Positions 9,811 to 18,323 of a stretch of DNA of 64,000 bases are shown here, one piece after another (the stretch's first letter is position 1; every line of letters begins with the position of its first letter). The translations under genes and the position numbers were made by a program. Origin of the DNA: Catenulispora pinisilvae. GTDB lineage: Bacteria; Actinomycetota; Actinomycetes; Streptomycetales; Catenulisporaceae. The stretch is from the NCBI RefSeq assembly GCF_015356865.1, contig NZ_JAAFZA010000006.1:1-64000 (forward strand), read 5' to 3'. The notes under the pieces were generated by a model. The model had not been told where the DNA came from. It ran no database searches and saw only the letters and a list, made by a program, of their open reading frames with translations.

Positions 9811-10692
9811 ATGTCGACCAGAACCCTCGTCTCGACCAGCGCGCTCAACCGCCGCCGCGGCCGGATCGTCTACCGGTTCACGGCCACGACCGTGATCGTC
9901 GGCTTCACGCTGATCTTCATAGGCCCGTTGTACTTCCTGTTCACCGACGGCCTGAAATCCACGCATGAGTCCGTCCAGGTCCCGCCGACGCTGTATCCGC
10001 ACGCGATCCACCCCGGCACCTACGCCGACGCCTGGACCGTCGGCGGCGTGGGCCGGCTGCTCTTCAACACCCTGTATTACGCGTTCGGCGCGCTGGCCTT
10101 CCAGCTCGTGTTCGACGTGGCCGCCGCCTATGCGCTGTCCAAGCTGCGTCCGGTGTTCGGCAACGCCATCTTCGGTCTGATGCTGTCGACTCTGATGATC
10201 CCGGCGACCGTTCTGGTGGTGCCGCAGTACATCACGGTCTCGGACCTGCCGATCGTGCACATGAACCTGGTCGGCACTCCCGAGGCGATCTGGCTGCCGG
10301 CGGTCGCCAACGGTTTCAGCATCTTCCTGCTCAAGCGCTTCTTCGACTCCATCCCGGACGACCTGCTGGCGGCGGCGGCGATCGACGGCGCGGGACGGAT
10401 GCGGACGCTGTGGTCCGTCGTGCTGCCGATGTCACGCCCGATCCTCGGCGTCGTGTCCATCTTCGCGGTGACCGCGGTATGGAAGGACTACCTGTGGCCG
10501 CTACTCGTCGAGGCCGGCTACAGCCCGACCCGGGAGACCCTGAACGTCGGTATCACGCAGGCCGCCGCGACCTCACCGCAGAACGTGGTCATCGCCGCCG
10601 CGGCCATCGCGGCGATCCCGCCCCTGATCTTCTTCCTGATCTTCCAGCGCAACATCATGTCCGGCCTGACCACCGGAAGCCTTAAAGGCTGA
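9811..10692 (+). CDS. Sugar ABC transporter permease (MalG-like)
   Basis: A 293-residue permease with six predicted membrane spans and the EAA loop DDLLAAAAIDGAGRMRTLWSVVLP. Length and arrangement are usual for MalG partners of CUT1 importers. The ATG at 9811 follows GGAGCAGAAG. It pairs with the upstream permease and ends 20 bp before the alpha-glucosidase gene. Confidence 0.88.
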   Translation: MSTRTLVSTSALNRRRGRIVYRFTATTVIVGFTLIFIGPLYFLFTDGLKSTHESVQVPPTLYPHAIHPGTYADAWTVGGVGRLLFNTLYYAFGALAFQLVFDVAAAYALSKLRPVFGNAIFGLMLSTLMIPATVLVVPQYITVSDLPIVHMNLVGTPEAIWLPAVANGFSIFLLKRFFDSIPDDLLAAAAIDGAGRMRTLWSVVLPMSRPILGVVSIFAVTAVWKDYLWPLLVEAGYSPTRETLNVGITQAAATSPQNVVIAAAAIAAIPPLIFFLIFQRNIMSGLTTGSLKG

Positions 10693-10712
10693 GCTCGAAA
10701 GCGGGTCTTTCC

Positions 10713-12416
10713 ATGACGACCGTCCAAGAGAACACGCTCAACGACACTGACACTGACACCGGCGTCGATACCGACACCGGCGACGCAGCGCCGGCCCGGG
10801 CCCGGGCGTGGTGGCGATCAGCGACGATCTACCAGGTCTACACCCGCAGCTTCGCCGACTCCAACGGCGACGGCATCGGCGACCTGCCCGGCGTCCGGGC
10901 CAAGCTGCCCTACCTCGCCGCGCTCGGCGTCGACGCGCTGTGGTTCAACCCCTGGTACCCCTCGCCGATGGCGGACGCCGGCTACGACATCGCCGACTAC
11001 CGCGACATCGAGCCGGCCTTCGGCACCCTGGCCGACGCCGACGCGCTGATCGCCCAGGCCCATGCCCGGGGCATCCGCATCATCGTCGACATCGTGCCGA
11101 ACCACTGCTCGGACCGGCACCGCTGGTTCCTCCAAGCGGTGGACTCCGAGCCCGGATCGCGGGAACGCTCGCGCTTCTGGTTCCGTCCCGGGCGCGGCGA
11201 GGACGGCTCGCAGCCGCCGAACGACTGGCGGTCCATCTTCGGCGGACCGGCCTGGACGCGCCTGACGGCGTCGGACGGGACGCCGGGGGAGTGGTACCTG
11301 CACCTGTTCGCCCCCGAGCAGCCGGACCTGAACTGGAGCTCGCCGGACGTCCGTGCAGAGTTCGAGGACGTGCTGCGGTTCTGGTTCGACCGCGGCGCCG
11401 ACGGGATCCGGATCGACTCCGCGGCCCTGGTGACGAAGGACCCTGATCTCCCCGACCTGTCGTCGAACCCTGACCCGCACCCGTACGAGGACCGCGACGA
11501 CGTCCATGAGATCTACCGCGCGTGGCGCGCGGTAGCCGAGTCCTATGGCGGCGACCGCGCGCTGATCGGCGAGCTGTGGATCCCGGACGCCGAGCGCTTC
11601 GCCCGCTACTTCCGGCCGGACGAGCTGCACAGCGCGTTCAACTTCCCGTATCTGTGCAGCGCCTGGGACGCCGCACAGCTGCGGTCGGTCATCGAGCAGA
11701 CGCTCGCGGTCCACGCCCGGGTCGATGCCCCGGCCACGTGGGTGCTGTCGAACCACGACGTGGACCGGCACGTGTCGCGCTACGGCCGCTCCGACACCTC
11801 GTTCGGCCTGGACCGGCGCGAGCACGGACGCCCCGTCGACGTCGGGCTCGGCACCCGCCGCGCCCGGGCGGCGGCCATGCTGACCTTCGCACTGCCGGGA
11901 GCCGCATACGTCTACCAGGGCGACGAGCTGGGGCTGTGGGAGGTCGAGAACATCCCGGCGGACCTGCGCCAGGACCCGATCTGGCGGCGGACCGGCGGAT
12001 CGGACCCGGGCCGGGACGGCTGCCGGGTGCCGCTGCCGTGGTCCGGGGCGGCACCGCCGTTCGGCTTCTCGCCGGACGGCGCGCCCGCCGACCCCTGGCT
12101 TCCACAGCCGCCGGCCTGGTCGGGCCTGACCGTCGAGGCCGAGGACGGCGACCTGCGCTCGATGCTGGAACTGTACCGGGCCGCACTGCGCATCCGGCGT
12201 CAGGACCCGGCCCTCGGCGACGGCACGCTGACGTGGATGCCGAGCGGCGAATCAGTCCTGGACTTCCTTCGGGACGGCCGCTTCCGGTGTGTGGCGAACC
12301 TGTCGCCGACAGACATTGCGCTGCCGCCGCACGAGGACGTCCTACTACAGAGCACTGACCTGGCCGAGGGGCTCCTGCCGCCCGACGCCACCGTTTGGCT
12401 CCGCGTCGCGGACTGA
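10713..12416 (+). CDS. GH13 alpha-glucosidase (cytoplasmic)
   Basis: A 567-residue family GH13 enzyme without a signal peptide. The (beta/alpha)8 barrel starts at about residue 33 (WWRSATIYQVYTRSFADSNG). Catalytic residues are in place: nucleophile D235 (DGIRID), acid/base E287 (LIGELW) and transition-state D349 (SNHD). The QVYTRSF start with IVDIVPNH is typical of alpha-glucosidases and oligo-1,6-glucosidases. Being last in the importer operon, it should hydrolyse imported short alpha-glucosides. With the alpha-1,3-glucanase nearby, nigero-oligosaccharides are a plausible substrate, but maltose, isomaltose or trehalose-type sugars cannot be excluded. The first 25 residues are an Asp/Thr repeat encoded by short tandem DNA repeats (10743-10784). 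Confidence 0.87.
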   Translation: MTTVQENTLNDTDTDTGVDTDTGDAAPARARAWWRSATIYQVYTRSFADSNGDGIGDLPGVRAKLPYLAALGVDALWFNPWYPSPMADAGYDIADYRDIEPAFGTLADADALIAQAHARGIRIIVDIVPNHCSDRHRWFLQAVDSEPGSRERSRFWFRPGRGEDGSQPPNDWRSIFGGPAWTRLTASDGTPGEWYLHLFAPEQPDLNWSSPDVRAEFEDVLRFWFDRGADGIRIDSAALVTKDPDLPDLSSNPDPHPYEDRDDVHEIYRAWRAVAESYGGDRALIGELWIPDAERFARYFRPDELHSAFNFPYLCSAWDAAQLRSVIEQTLAVHARVDAPATWVLSNHDVDRHVSRYGRSDTSFGLDRREHGRPVDVGLGTRRARAAAMLTFALPGAAYVYQGDELGLWEVENIPADLRQDPIWRRTGGSDPGRDGCRVPLPWSGAAPPFGFSPDGAPADPWLPQPPAWSGLTVEAEDGDLRSMLELYRAALRIRRQDPALGDGTLTWMPSGESVLDFLRDGRFRCVANLSPTDIALPPHEDVLLQSTDLAEGLLPPDATVWLRVAD

Positions 12417-12691
12417 CCCGGAGGAATCAGAGAACGGCCAGGCCGGGCGGATTTCCGGCGAGTTCCGGAATGCCTGTCCTGGTCGAAAGCCCGATCCCGA
12501 TCCCGGCGATGTCCGGACGAACGACGTTCCGGGAGCCTGGACGAACGTGTCCTTTGAGCTGCGAGGTCTTCGTTCTGTTCGACGTGTGGGCGGCCGTCGG
12601 CAAACTGAACGGCGTTGGTACTAGCGCACCGTTCCGGACTGCTGACAGGATTCTGCGAGCCATGACGTCGGGGGGCGGGGAGGAAACACGG

Positions 12692-15007
12692 GTGGAACTG
12701 CTCGACGACGCAGATCCGCGCCGGGTCGGGCCGTACACGCTGTTCGGCCGTCTGGGCTCAGGCGGCATGGGCGCGGTGTACCTGGGCCGCTCAGCCGGGG
12801 GCCGCACGGTGGCGATCAAGGTGATCCGGCCCGATCTGGCGCGCGATACCGAGTTCCGCGGCCGCTTCCGTGCGGAGGTGGCGGCGGCACGTGCGGTCTC
12901 GGGGGCGTTCACGGCACCGGTGGTGGACGCCGACCCCGAGGGCCCGACGCCGTGGATGGCCACCGCGTTCGTGCCCGGCGTGTCGCTGCATCAGGCCGTG
13001 GCGACCCGCGGGCCGCTGCCGGAGCCGGCGCTGCGGATGCTCGCAGCCGGGATCGCCGAGGCGCTGGCCGGGATCCACGCGGCGGGGCTGGTGCACCGCG
13101 ACCTCAAGCCCGCGAACGTGCTCCTGGCCGCCACCGGCCCGCACGTCATCGACTTCGGCATCGCGCGGGCGGTGGAGGGCACCTCGGCGTTGACCGCGAC
13201 CGGCGCGGTGATCGGCTCGCCCGGCTACATGTCGCCGGAACAGGCCCTGGGGCACCGGCTGACCCCGGCCAGCGACGTGTTCTCGCTCGGCGCCACGCTG
13301 GTCTACGCAGCCGTCGGCCGCGGGCCGTTCGGCCAGGGCGGCCCGGCGGTGCTGCTGTACCGGGTGGCGAACATCGAGCCGGACCTCAGCGCCGTGCCGG
13401 GCTCGCTGCTGGACCTGGTCACGGCCTGCGTGGCCAAGGACCCCGGCGCCCGCCCGACCCCGCGGCAGGTGGTCGACGAGCTCGACCGCCGGGCGTCGGC
13501 GGTGACCGCCGGGAGCTGGCTGCCGCCGGCGCTCACCGCGGACATCGTCGCCGCCGGGCAGGCGATCAATGCCCTGCCGGTCCCGGCGCCGGTCGCGGGC
13601 GCCGGCACCGCTGGTGAAGCGGGCCCCGGCAGCTGGGAGGCGGGAGCCGGCGCCGTCGGATCCGCCGGTCCGGCGCGGCCGGCCGGGGACCGAGGGCCGA
13701 TAGCGGCGGAAGCCGGGGTCGCCGGTCTGGCTCGCCGCAAGGTGGTGTTCGGCGCGGCGGGCTCGGCCGCCGTGGTGCTCGGCGGCGGGGCGGCGATCTG
13801 GGCGGCGCTGGCCGAGAACGGCGCCGGCAGCGGCAAGGGCGACCAGGGATCGTCGGCCGGCACGGGAGCCCGGCCCCCGTCTGAACAGCCCTCCTCGTCC
13901 GGGGCGGCACCGACCGCCGTCCTGGACGTCGCGAGCGTGCCGAGCGCGGCGGCGGCCTGGACGCAGACCCAGCCCAGCCAGGTGCTGTCGGTGGCGATCG
14001 CCGGGCAGACGGTGGTCTGCGTCGGCAGCGAGGTGTCCTTCCTCGGCCCGGACGGCAAGCCGCGCTTCGCCGCGCTGAACTGGTCGACGCTCGGCACCGG
14101 CGCGCCGCCGGCTGTGAGCGGGACCACGGTGTACGCCCTGCTGATCCCGGTGGCCGCCTTCACCTCGCAGCTCGTGGCGATCGACACGTCCGTCGGCAAG
14201 GCCGTGTGGACCTTCACCCCGTCCGCGGCCGACGGGCTGGCGGACACGGTCTGGCCGGTCGGCGACGGCGTCTACCTCAGCGGCCTGGAAGGCGGCGGGA
14301 CGGAGGCCACCGCGGACCGGCGCGGATTCGTCACCGCGCTGGACGCCAAGCGCAACCAGCTCTGGCGGGTGGACGGCAAGGACATCGTCAACGTTCTGGT
14401 GCCGGCCGCGGGCACGCGCTGGCTGGCCGGCAGCCAGCCGAACGACACCACGATCCAGGTCCAGGTCCACGACGCGGCCGCCAAGGGCGGGGCCGGGTGG
14501 AAGGACACGGTGAAGACCGCCGGCTTCCTCTCCTCCGGCGACACAGTGTTCGCCTACGCTTCCGGCAAGTTCCTGTACGGGTCCGGCCTGCTGATCGCCG
14601 CCGACGCTCAGACCGGAGCCCACGCGTGGACCTTCGAAGGCTCCGGGGCGGACGAACAGTTCGGACCGCCGCTGGCGGCGCCGGACGGCCAGACCGTGTA
14701 TGTCGCGGGGTTCTCGCACCTCTACGCCCTCAACGCGGCCGACGGCACGCCGCGCTGGACGGCGCGGCTGACCGCCTCCAACCAGACGTTCAGCAGCACG
14801 ACTCCGATGAAGGCCGCCGACGGGAACGTCTATGTCGGCGACACCGCGCTGAACATCTGGGCGCTGGCGGCCGACACCGGGCAGGCCCGCTGGAAGTACA
14901 GCGACCCACGGCAGGGCGGCAGCCCGCTGATGTTCGACGCCGGCGGGGGCCGGCTGTACGTGATCGCCGGCCGCCTGGTGACGGCGGTGAACGCGGCCGG
15001 CAGGTGA
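12692..15007 (+). CDS. Ser/Thr protein kinase with C-terminal PQQ-type propeller
   Basis: A 771-residue PknB-like kinase. GTG at 12692 is chosen over ATG 12662 because GGGGAGG lies eight bases upstream and the paralogue downstream starts at the equivalent residue. The kinase domain (about 13-270) has the Gly loop GSGGMGAVY, Lys43 (VAIK), catalytic HRDLKP (D137), DFG (154-156) and MSPEQ. A Gly/Ala-rich linker leads to one membrane span at about 349-375. Beyond it is an outward-facing PQQ-type beta-propeller with repeats such as TGQARWKYSDP, probably the sensor. No PASTA repeats are present. The substrate is unknown. The gap 12417-12691 before it holds no terminator or gene I can support. Confidence 0.87.
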   Translation: MELLDDADPRRVGPYTLFGRLGSGGMGAVYLGRSAGGRTVAIKVIRPDLARDTEFRGRFRAEVAAARAVSGAFTAPVVDADPEGPTPWMATAFVPGVSLHQAVATRGPLPEPALRMLAAGIAEALAGIHAAGLVHRDLKPANVLLAATGPHVIDFGIARAVEGTSALTATGAVIGSPGYMSPEQALGHRLTPASDVFSLGATLVYAAVGRGPFGQGGPAVLLYRVANIEPDLSAVPGSLLDLVTACVAKDPGARPTPRQVVDELDRRASAVTAGSWLPPALTADIVAAGQAINALPVPAPVAGAGTAGEAGPGSWEAGAGAVGSAGPARPAGDRGPIAAEAGVAGLARRKVVFGAAGSAAVVLGGGAAIWAALAENGAGSGKGDQGSSAGTGARPPSEQPSSSGAAPTAVLDVASVPSAAAAWTQTQPSQVLSVAIAGQTVVCVGSEVSFLGPDGKPRFAALNWSTLGTGAPPAVSGTTVYALLIPVAAFTSQLVAIDTSVGKAVWTFTPSAADGLADTVWPVGDGVYLSGLEGGGTEATADRRGFVTALDAKRNQLWRVDGKDIVNVLVPAAGTRWLAGSQPNDTTIQVQVHDAAAKGGAGWKDTVKTAGFLSSGDTVFAYASGKFLYGSGLLIAADAQTGAHAWTFEGSGADEQFGPPLAAPDGQTVYVAGFSHLYALNAADGTPRWTARLTASNQTFSSTTPMKAADGNVYVGDTALNIWALAADTGQARWKYSDPRQGGSPLMFDAGGGRLYVIAGRLVTAVNAAGR

Positions 15008-15075
15008 CAGGCGGAGGACGGCCGCCGTCGTCCGCGCCGAATCGGACCACTTCTGGATGCACATGGGGGCACGCA

Positions 15076-17646
15076 GTGGATCAGCTCAAGGCCGGCGACC
15101 CGGAACGGGTCGGCCCGTACACCCTGCTCGGCCGGCTCGGAGCCGGCGGCATGGGTGCCGTCTACCTGGGACGGTCGGCCGCCGGCCGGACCGTCGCGGT
15201 GAAGGTGGTGATCGCGGAGCTGGCGCGCGAGGAGGGCTTCCGCGCCCGGTTCCGCGCCGAGGTGGCAGCGGCCCGCTCGGTGCGCGGGGCGTTCACGGCA
15301 CCGGTGGTGGACGCCGACCCGGATGCCGACCCGCCGTGGATGGCCACGGCGTTCGTGCCCGGTGTGCCGCTGTCCGCGGCCGTGGCCGCCTACGGGCCGC
15401 TGCCGGAGCGCACGCTGTCCGCGCTCGCCGCCGGGATCGCCGAAGCGCTGCTGAGCGTGCACGCCGCCGGGTTGGTGCACCGCGACCTGAAGCCGGGCAA
15501 CGTGCTGCTGGCCGCCGACGGACCGCACGTCATCGACTTCGGCATCGCCCGGGCCGTCGAGGGCGCCGCGGCCTTCACCGCGCCCGGGGCCGTCGTCGGC
15601 TCGCCCGCCTTCATGTCCCCGGAGCAGGCCTCGGGGCGGCAGATCACGCCGGCCGGCGACGTGTTCTCGCTCGGCGGGACCCTGGTCTACGCGGCTACCG
15701 GGCGCGCACCGTTCGGCTCCGGTCCGACGCCGGAGCAGTTGGAGCGGGTCGCGAACGGCACGCCGGATCTGAGCGGCGTGCCGGCGGCTCTGCTGGAGAT
15801 GGTCGGGGCCTGCCTGGCGAAGGACCCCGCGGCGCGCGCCACGCCCCGGCAGATCATCGATTTCGTGGAGCGGACGGCGCCGCCTTCCGAGGGCGGCGCG
15901 TGGCTGCCGGCGGCCGTGTCGGCGGCGGTCGACGCGGCGGGTGCGGTGATCACCGCGGGCGTCGGGGGTGATCCGGACGTGGCGGCGGCGGGGATGCCGG
16001 CGTCGCCGGTGTGGCCCTCGGAACCTGTGCCGCCTGGGTCGTCGGTGCCATCAGTGCCGTCGGGGCCGGTCAGCCCGTATCCGCCGACGGCTGCCACGCC
16101 CCTTCCGATGGGCCCGAACGCGCCGACGGTGGCGCTGCCGACCGGTCCCGGCGCTGTGGCCCCGGTCGATCCGGGCCGTCGCAAGGTCCTGATCGCCCTG
16201 GCCGGCGGTGCGGTGGTGGTCGCGGCCGGCGGCGGTGTCGCCGGGGCGTTGTCCGGCGGCAAGTCGACGCGGACCGGGCCGGTCGCGCTGCCCACGCCTG
16301 CGCGGTCCGCCACGGCATCCGGCCCGGCCCCGACTCCGGGCGGCGCCTCGACGTCGGGGACGAGCGTCACCGGCGGCGCCTCGGCCACCCCGTCCGACAC
16401 CGCCTTCGAATCCCCGAGCCTGCCGGCCGAGACGACGCCGTCGACCGTGCCCGGCGTCACCAAGCCCTGGGTCCCGCCGGGCCCGCTCCCGGCGCCGGCC
16501 GGGAAACCGGGTGTTCTCGACGGTCCGGCCGCCCAGCCGTTGTGGACCCAGCCGATCAGCGACAGCTCTGACGCGGTGGGCACCATGGCCTCTGCGAACG
16601 GCCTGGTCATCGTCGCCCGGGAGGGCACCTCGGGGATCGGGGCCGTCGACCGCGCGGGCAAGACGGTATGGCAGAACAAGGACCTGATCGGTTCGGTCGG
16701 ATCCGGGCTCGGCGCCACCGCCGACGGCCTGGTCTTCCTGGCGGTGGGCGGCAACGGGGAGAGCATCGGGGACATTTCGAACGTCGCGGCCGTGGACGCC
16801 GCGACCGGCGGGACGAAGTGGAACGTGCCGATGCCGGGCCAGAACTGGATGAATCCCTCGGTCCGGGGGGTCCTCGGTCCGGCGGTCTTCGTGGTCGGCA
16901 GCGCTGACATGGGGACGGACTCGGACTTCGTGTGGGCCCTGGACCGCGCCACCGGTAAGACCCTGTGGACCAAGACCGGCCCGGAGTACAAGAACCTCCT
17001 GATCCCGAGCATCGGCACCCAGGTGCTGGTCGTCGGAGGGGTCGCGGACAACCCGGACTACACCGTCTACACCCTCGCCCTCAAGGACGGCTCCCAGGTC
17101 TGGCAGCATCACTCGGAGAACGGCACCGACTACGCCGTCGACGGTCCGGAACGGGTCTGCTACGCCGCCGACCGCTACGTGTTCATGCAGAATTCGACGA
17201 CTCCCAGCTTCTTCGGCGCCTACCCGACCAGCGGCGAGCTGGCCTGGGAGGTGCATCTGCCGGACAGCGCGGGGGCACCCGACACGCTGCTGGCCGTCAT
17301 CACCGGGCCCGGCGGCGACCTCGTGCTGGGACTCGGCCAACGCGGTCTGTACGCGGCGGACGCCAAGACCCAGAAGATGGTGTGGGCGATGACGCTGCCG
17401 GAGGACTCCAGCGACAGTTTCGACAACTTCGGCGCCGTGCCGTTGCAGACCGCGGACGGCCAGGCGTACGCGATGACCAGCAACGGCACGCTCTACGCCG
17501 TAGACATCGCCACCGGCAGGCTGCGCTGGAAGTACAACGACCCAAGCTTCTCCAACGGTCTGCAGGCGTGCTGGATCGCGGTGCCGGGCGGCGTGCTGAC
17601 CGGGACGAACACCATGCTGACGGCGCTGCCGGTGGCCGGGACGTGA
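15076..17646 (+). CDS. Ser/Thr protein kinase with PQQ-type propeller, tandem paralogue
   Basis: An 856-residue paralogue of the preceding kinase. GTG at 15076 with GGGGG six bases upstream gives an N-terminus that aligns residue for residue with the first copy (Lys43, D137, DFG at 154-156). The kinase part is very similar in both protein and DNA. The Pro/Ala/Thr-rich linker is much longer and quite different, the membrane span lies near 368-394, and the propeller has diverged. The pair arose by tandem duplication, with the likely ligand-sensing half evolving fastest. The 68-bp gap suggests co-transcription. Confidence 0.87.
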   Translation: MDQLKAGDPERVGPYTLLGRLGAGGMGAVYLGRSAAGRTVAVKVVIAELAREEGFRARFRAEVAAARSVRGAFTAPVVDADPDADPPWMATAFVPGVPLSAAVAAYGPLPERTLSALAAGIAEALLSVHAAGLVHRDLKPGNVLLAADGPHVIDFGIARAVEGAAAFTAPGAVVGSPAFMSPEQASGRQITPAGDVFSLGGTLVYAATGRAPFGSGPTPEQLERVANGTPDLSGVPAALLEMVGACLAKDPAARATPRQIIDFVERTAPPSEGGAWLPAAVSAAVDAAGAVITAGVGGDPDVAAAGMPASPVWPSEPVPPGSSVPSVPSGPVSPYPPTAATPLPMGPNAPTVALPTGPGAVAPVDPGRRKVLIALAGGAVVVAAGGGVAGALSGGKSTRTGPVALPTPARSATASGPAPTPGGASTSGTSVTGGASATPSDTAFESPSLPAETTPSTVPGVTKPWVPPGPLPAPAGKPGVLDGPAAQPLWTQPISDSSDAVGTMASANGLVIVAREGTSGIGAVDRAGKTVWQNKDLIGSVGSGLGATADGLVFLAVGGNGESIGDISNVAAVDAATGGTKWNVPMPGQNWMNPSVRGVLGPAVFVVGSADMGTDSDFVWALDRATGKTLWTKTGPEYKNLLIPSIGTQVLVVGGVADNPDYTVYTLALKDGSQVWQHHSENGTDYAVDGPERVCYAADRYVFMQNSTTPSFFGAYPTSGELAWEVHLPDSAGAPDTLLAVITGPGGDLVLGLGQRGLYAADAKTQKMVWAMTLPEDSSDSFDNFGAVPLQTADGQAYAMTSNGTLYAVDIATGRLRWKYNDPSFSNGLQACWIAVPGGVLTGTNTMLTALPVAGT

Positions 17647-17731
17647 CCGCCGCCGCGTACCGGGTGCGACCGGTCGTGCCCGTCACCCGGGCGGCGGGGC
17701 AACGGTAGCCGTGCGCACGTGATGACCGTGC

Positions 17732-18280
17732 ATGATCGCTGACATGGCGATCAACGAACGGGACCACGTGCTCCTCTTGTCCTTCACCGACGCCGAACGT
17801 TGCCGAGCGGCATTCGAGGAGGCGAAGAACCTGCCGGGCCTGCGACAGTCCGCGATCCTGGCCCGCACCTCCGACGAGGACCTGCGGGTGCTCGACGGGT
17901 ACGTGCGCCGTGCGGGAATCCCGACCCTGGGGTCCAGCGTCGTCGGAATGCTGATCGGCTTGATCGGCGGCCCTGTCGGAGGCTTTCTGGGGCTTTCGGC
18001 GGGAGCGCTGCTCGGTAATGCGGCCGAGGCCAAGAACCTCACTGACGGCGGGGCCGCGTTGATCACGCTGAGCACCCGCGTAGAGGCCAATAGCAGCTTG
18101 TTGATTCTGGACGCTCGCGAGAGCTCTGCGGAGCCTGCCGACACCCTGGCCCAGGCCTACGGCGTGCGGCTGGAGCGGCTGCCGGCCGCGGAGTTCGCCG
18201 AACAGGTCCGCGAAGTCGAGCGGGCAGCGGACCAGGTGGACGCCGAGGAGACTGCCGACTCCGGCGGGGAGAAGGGGTAG
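17732..18280 (+). CDS. Small glycine-rich membrane protein, DUF1269-like
   Basis: A 182-residue protein with a charged alpha/beta N-terminal part, a central hydrophobic glycine-zipper stretch (MLIGLIGGPVGGFLGLSAG, about residues 74-92) and an acidic C-terminus. The fold resembles DUF1269/general-stress membrane proteins, but I do not recognise a named family with certainty. Start is ATG 17732 or ATG 17744; neither has a strong ribosome site. It follows the kinase pair by 85 bp on the same strand, separated by GC-rich inverted repeats (17647-17698) that may act as a terminator. A functional link with the kinases is unproven. Confidence 0.6.
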   Translation: MIADMAINERDHVLLLSFTDAERCRAAFEEAKNLPGLRQSAILARTSDEDLRVLDGYVRRAGIPTLGSSVVGMLIGLIGGPVGGFLGLSAGALLGNAAEAKNLTDGGAALITLSTRVEANSSLLILDARESSAEPADTLAQAYGVRLERLPAAEFAEQVREVERAADQVDAEETADSGGEKG

Positions 18281-18323
18281 GCGATGGTGCTGCCCGGAAG
18301 CGTCGCCGATTGATCTCTCGCTC

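Noticed and set aside
12791-15064. 757-codon open frame on the minus strand opposite the first kinase
   Set aside because: Long antisense frames are common in GC-rich genes because stops are rare in that frame. The translation is Arg/Gly/Ala-rich without domains, and the plus strand carries a clear kinase.
17647-17698. Nested GC-rich inverted repeats after the second kinase as a definite terminator
   Set aside because: Pairing is imperfect and several alternatives exist, so it is only mentioned with the following gene.
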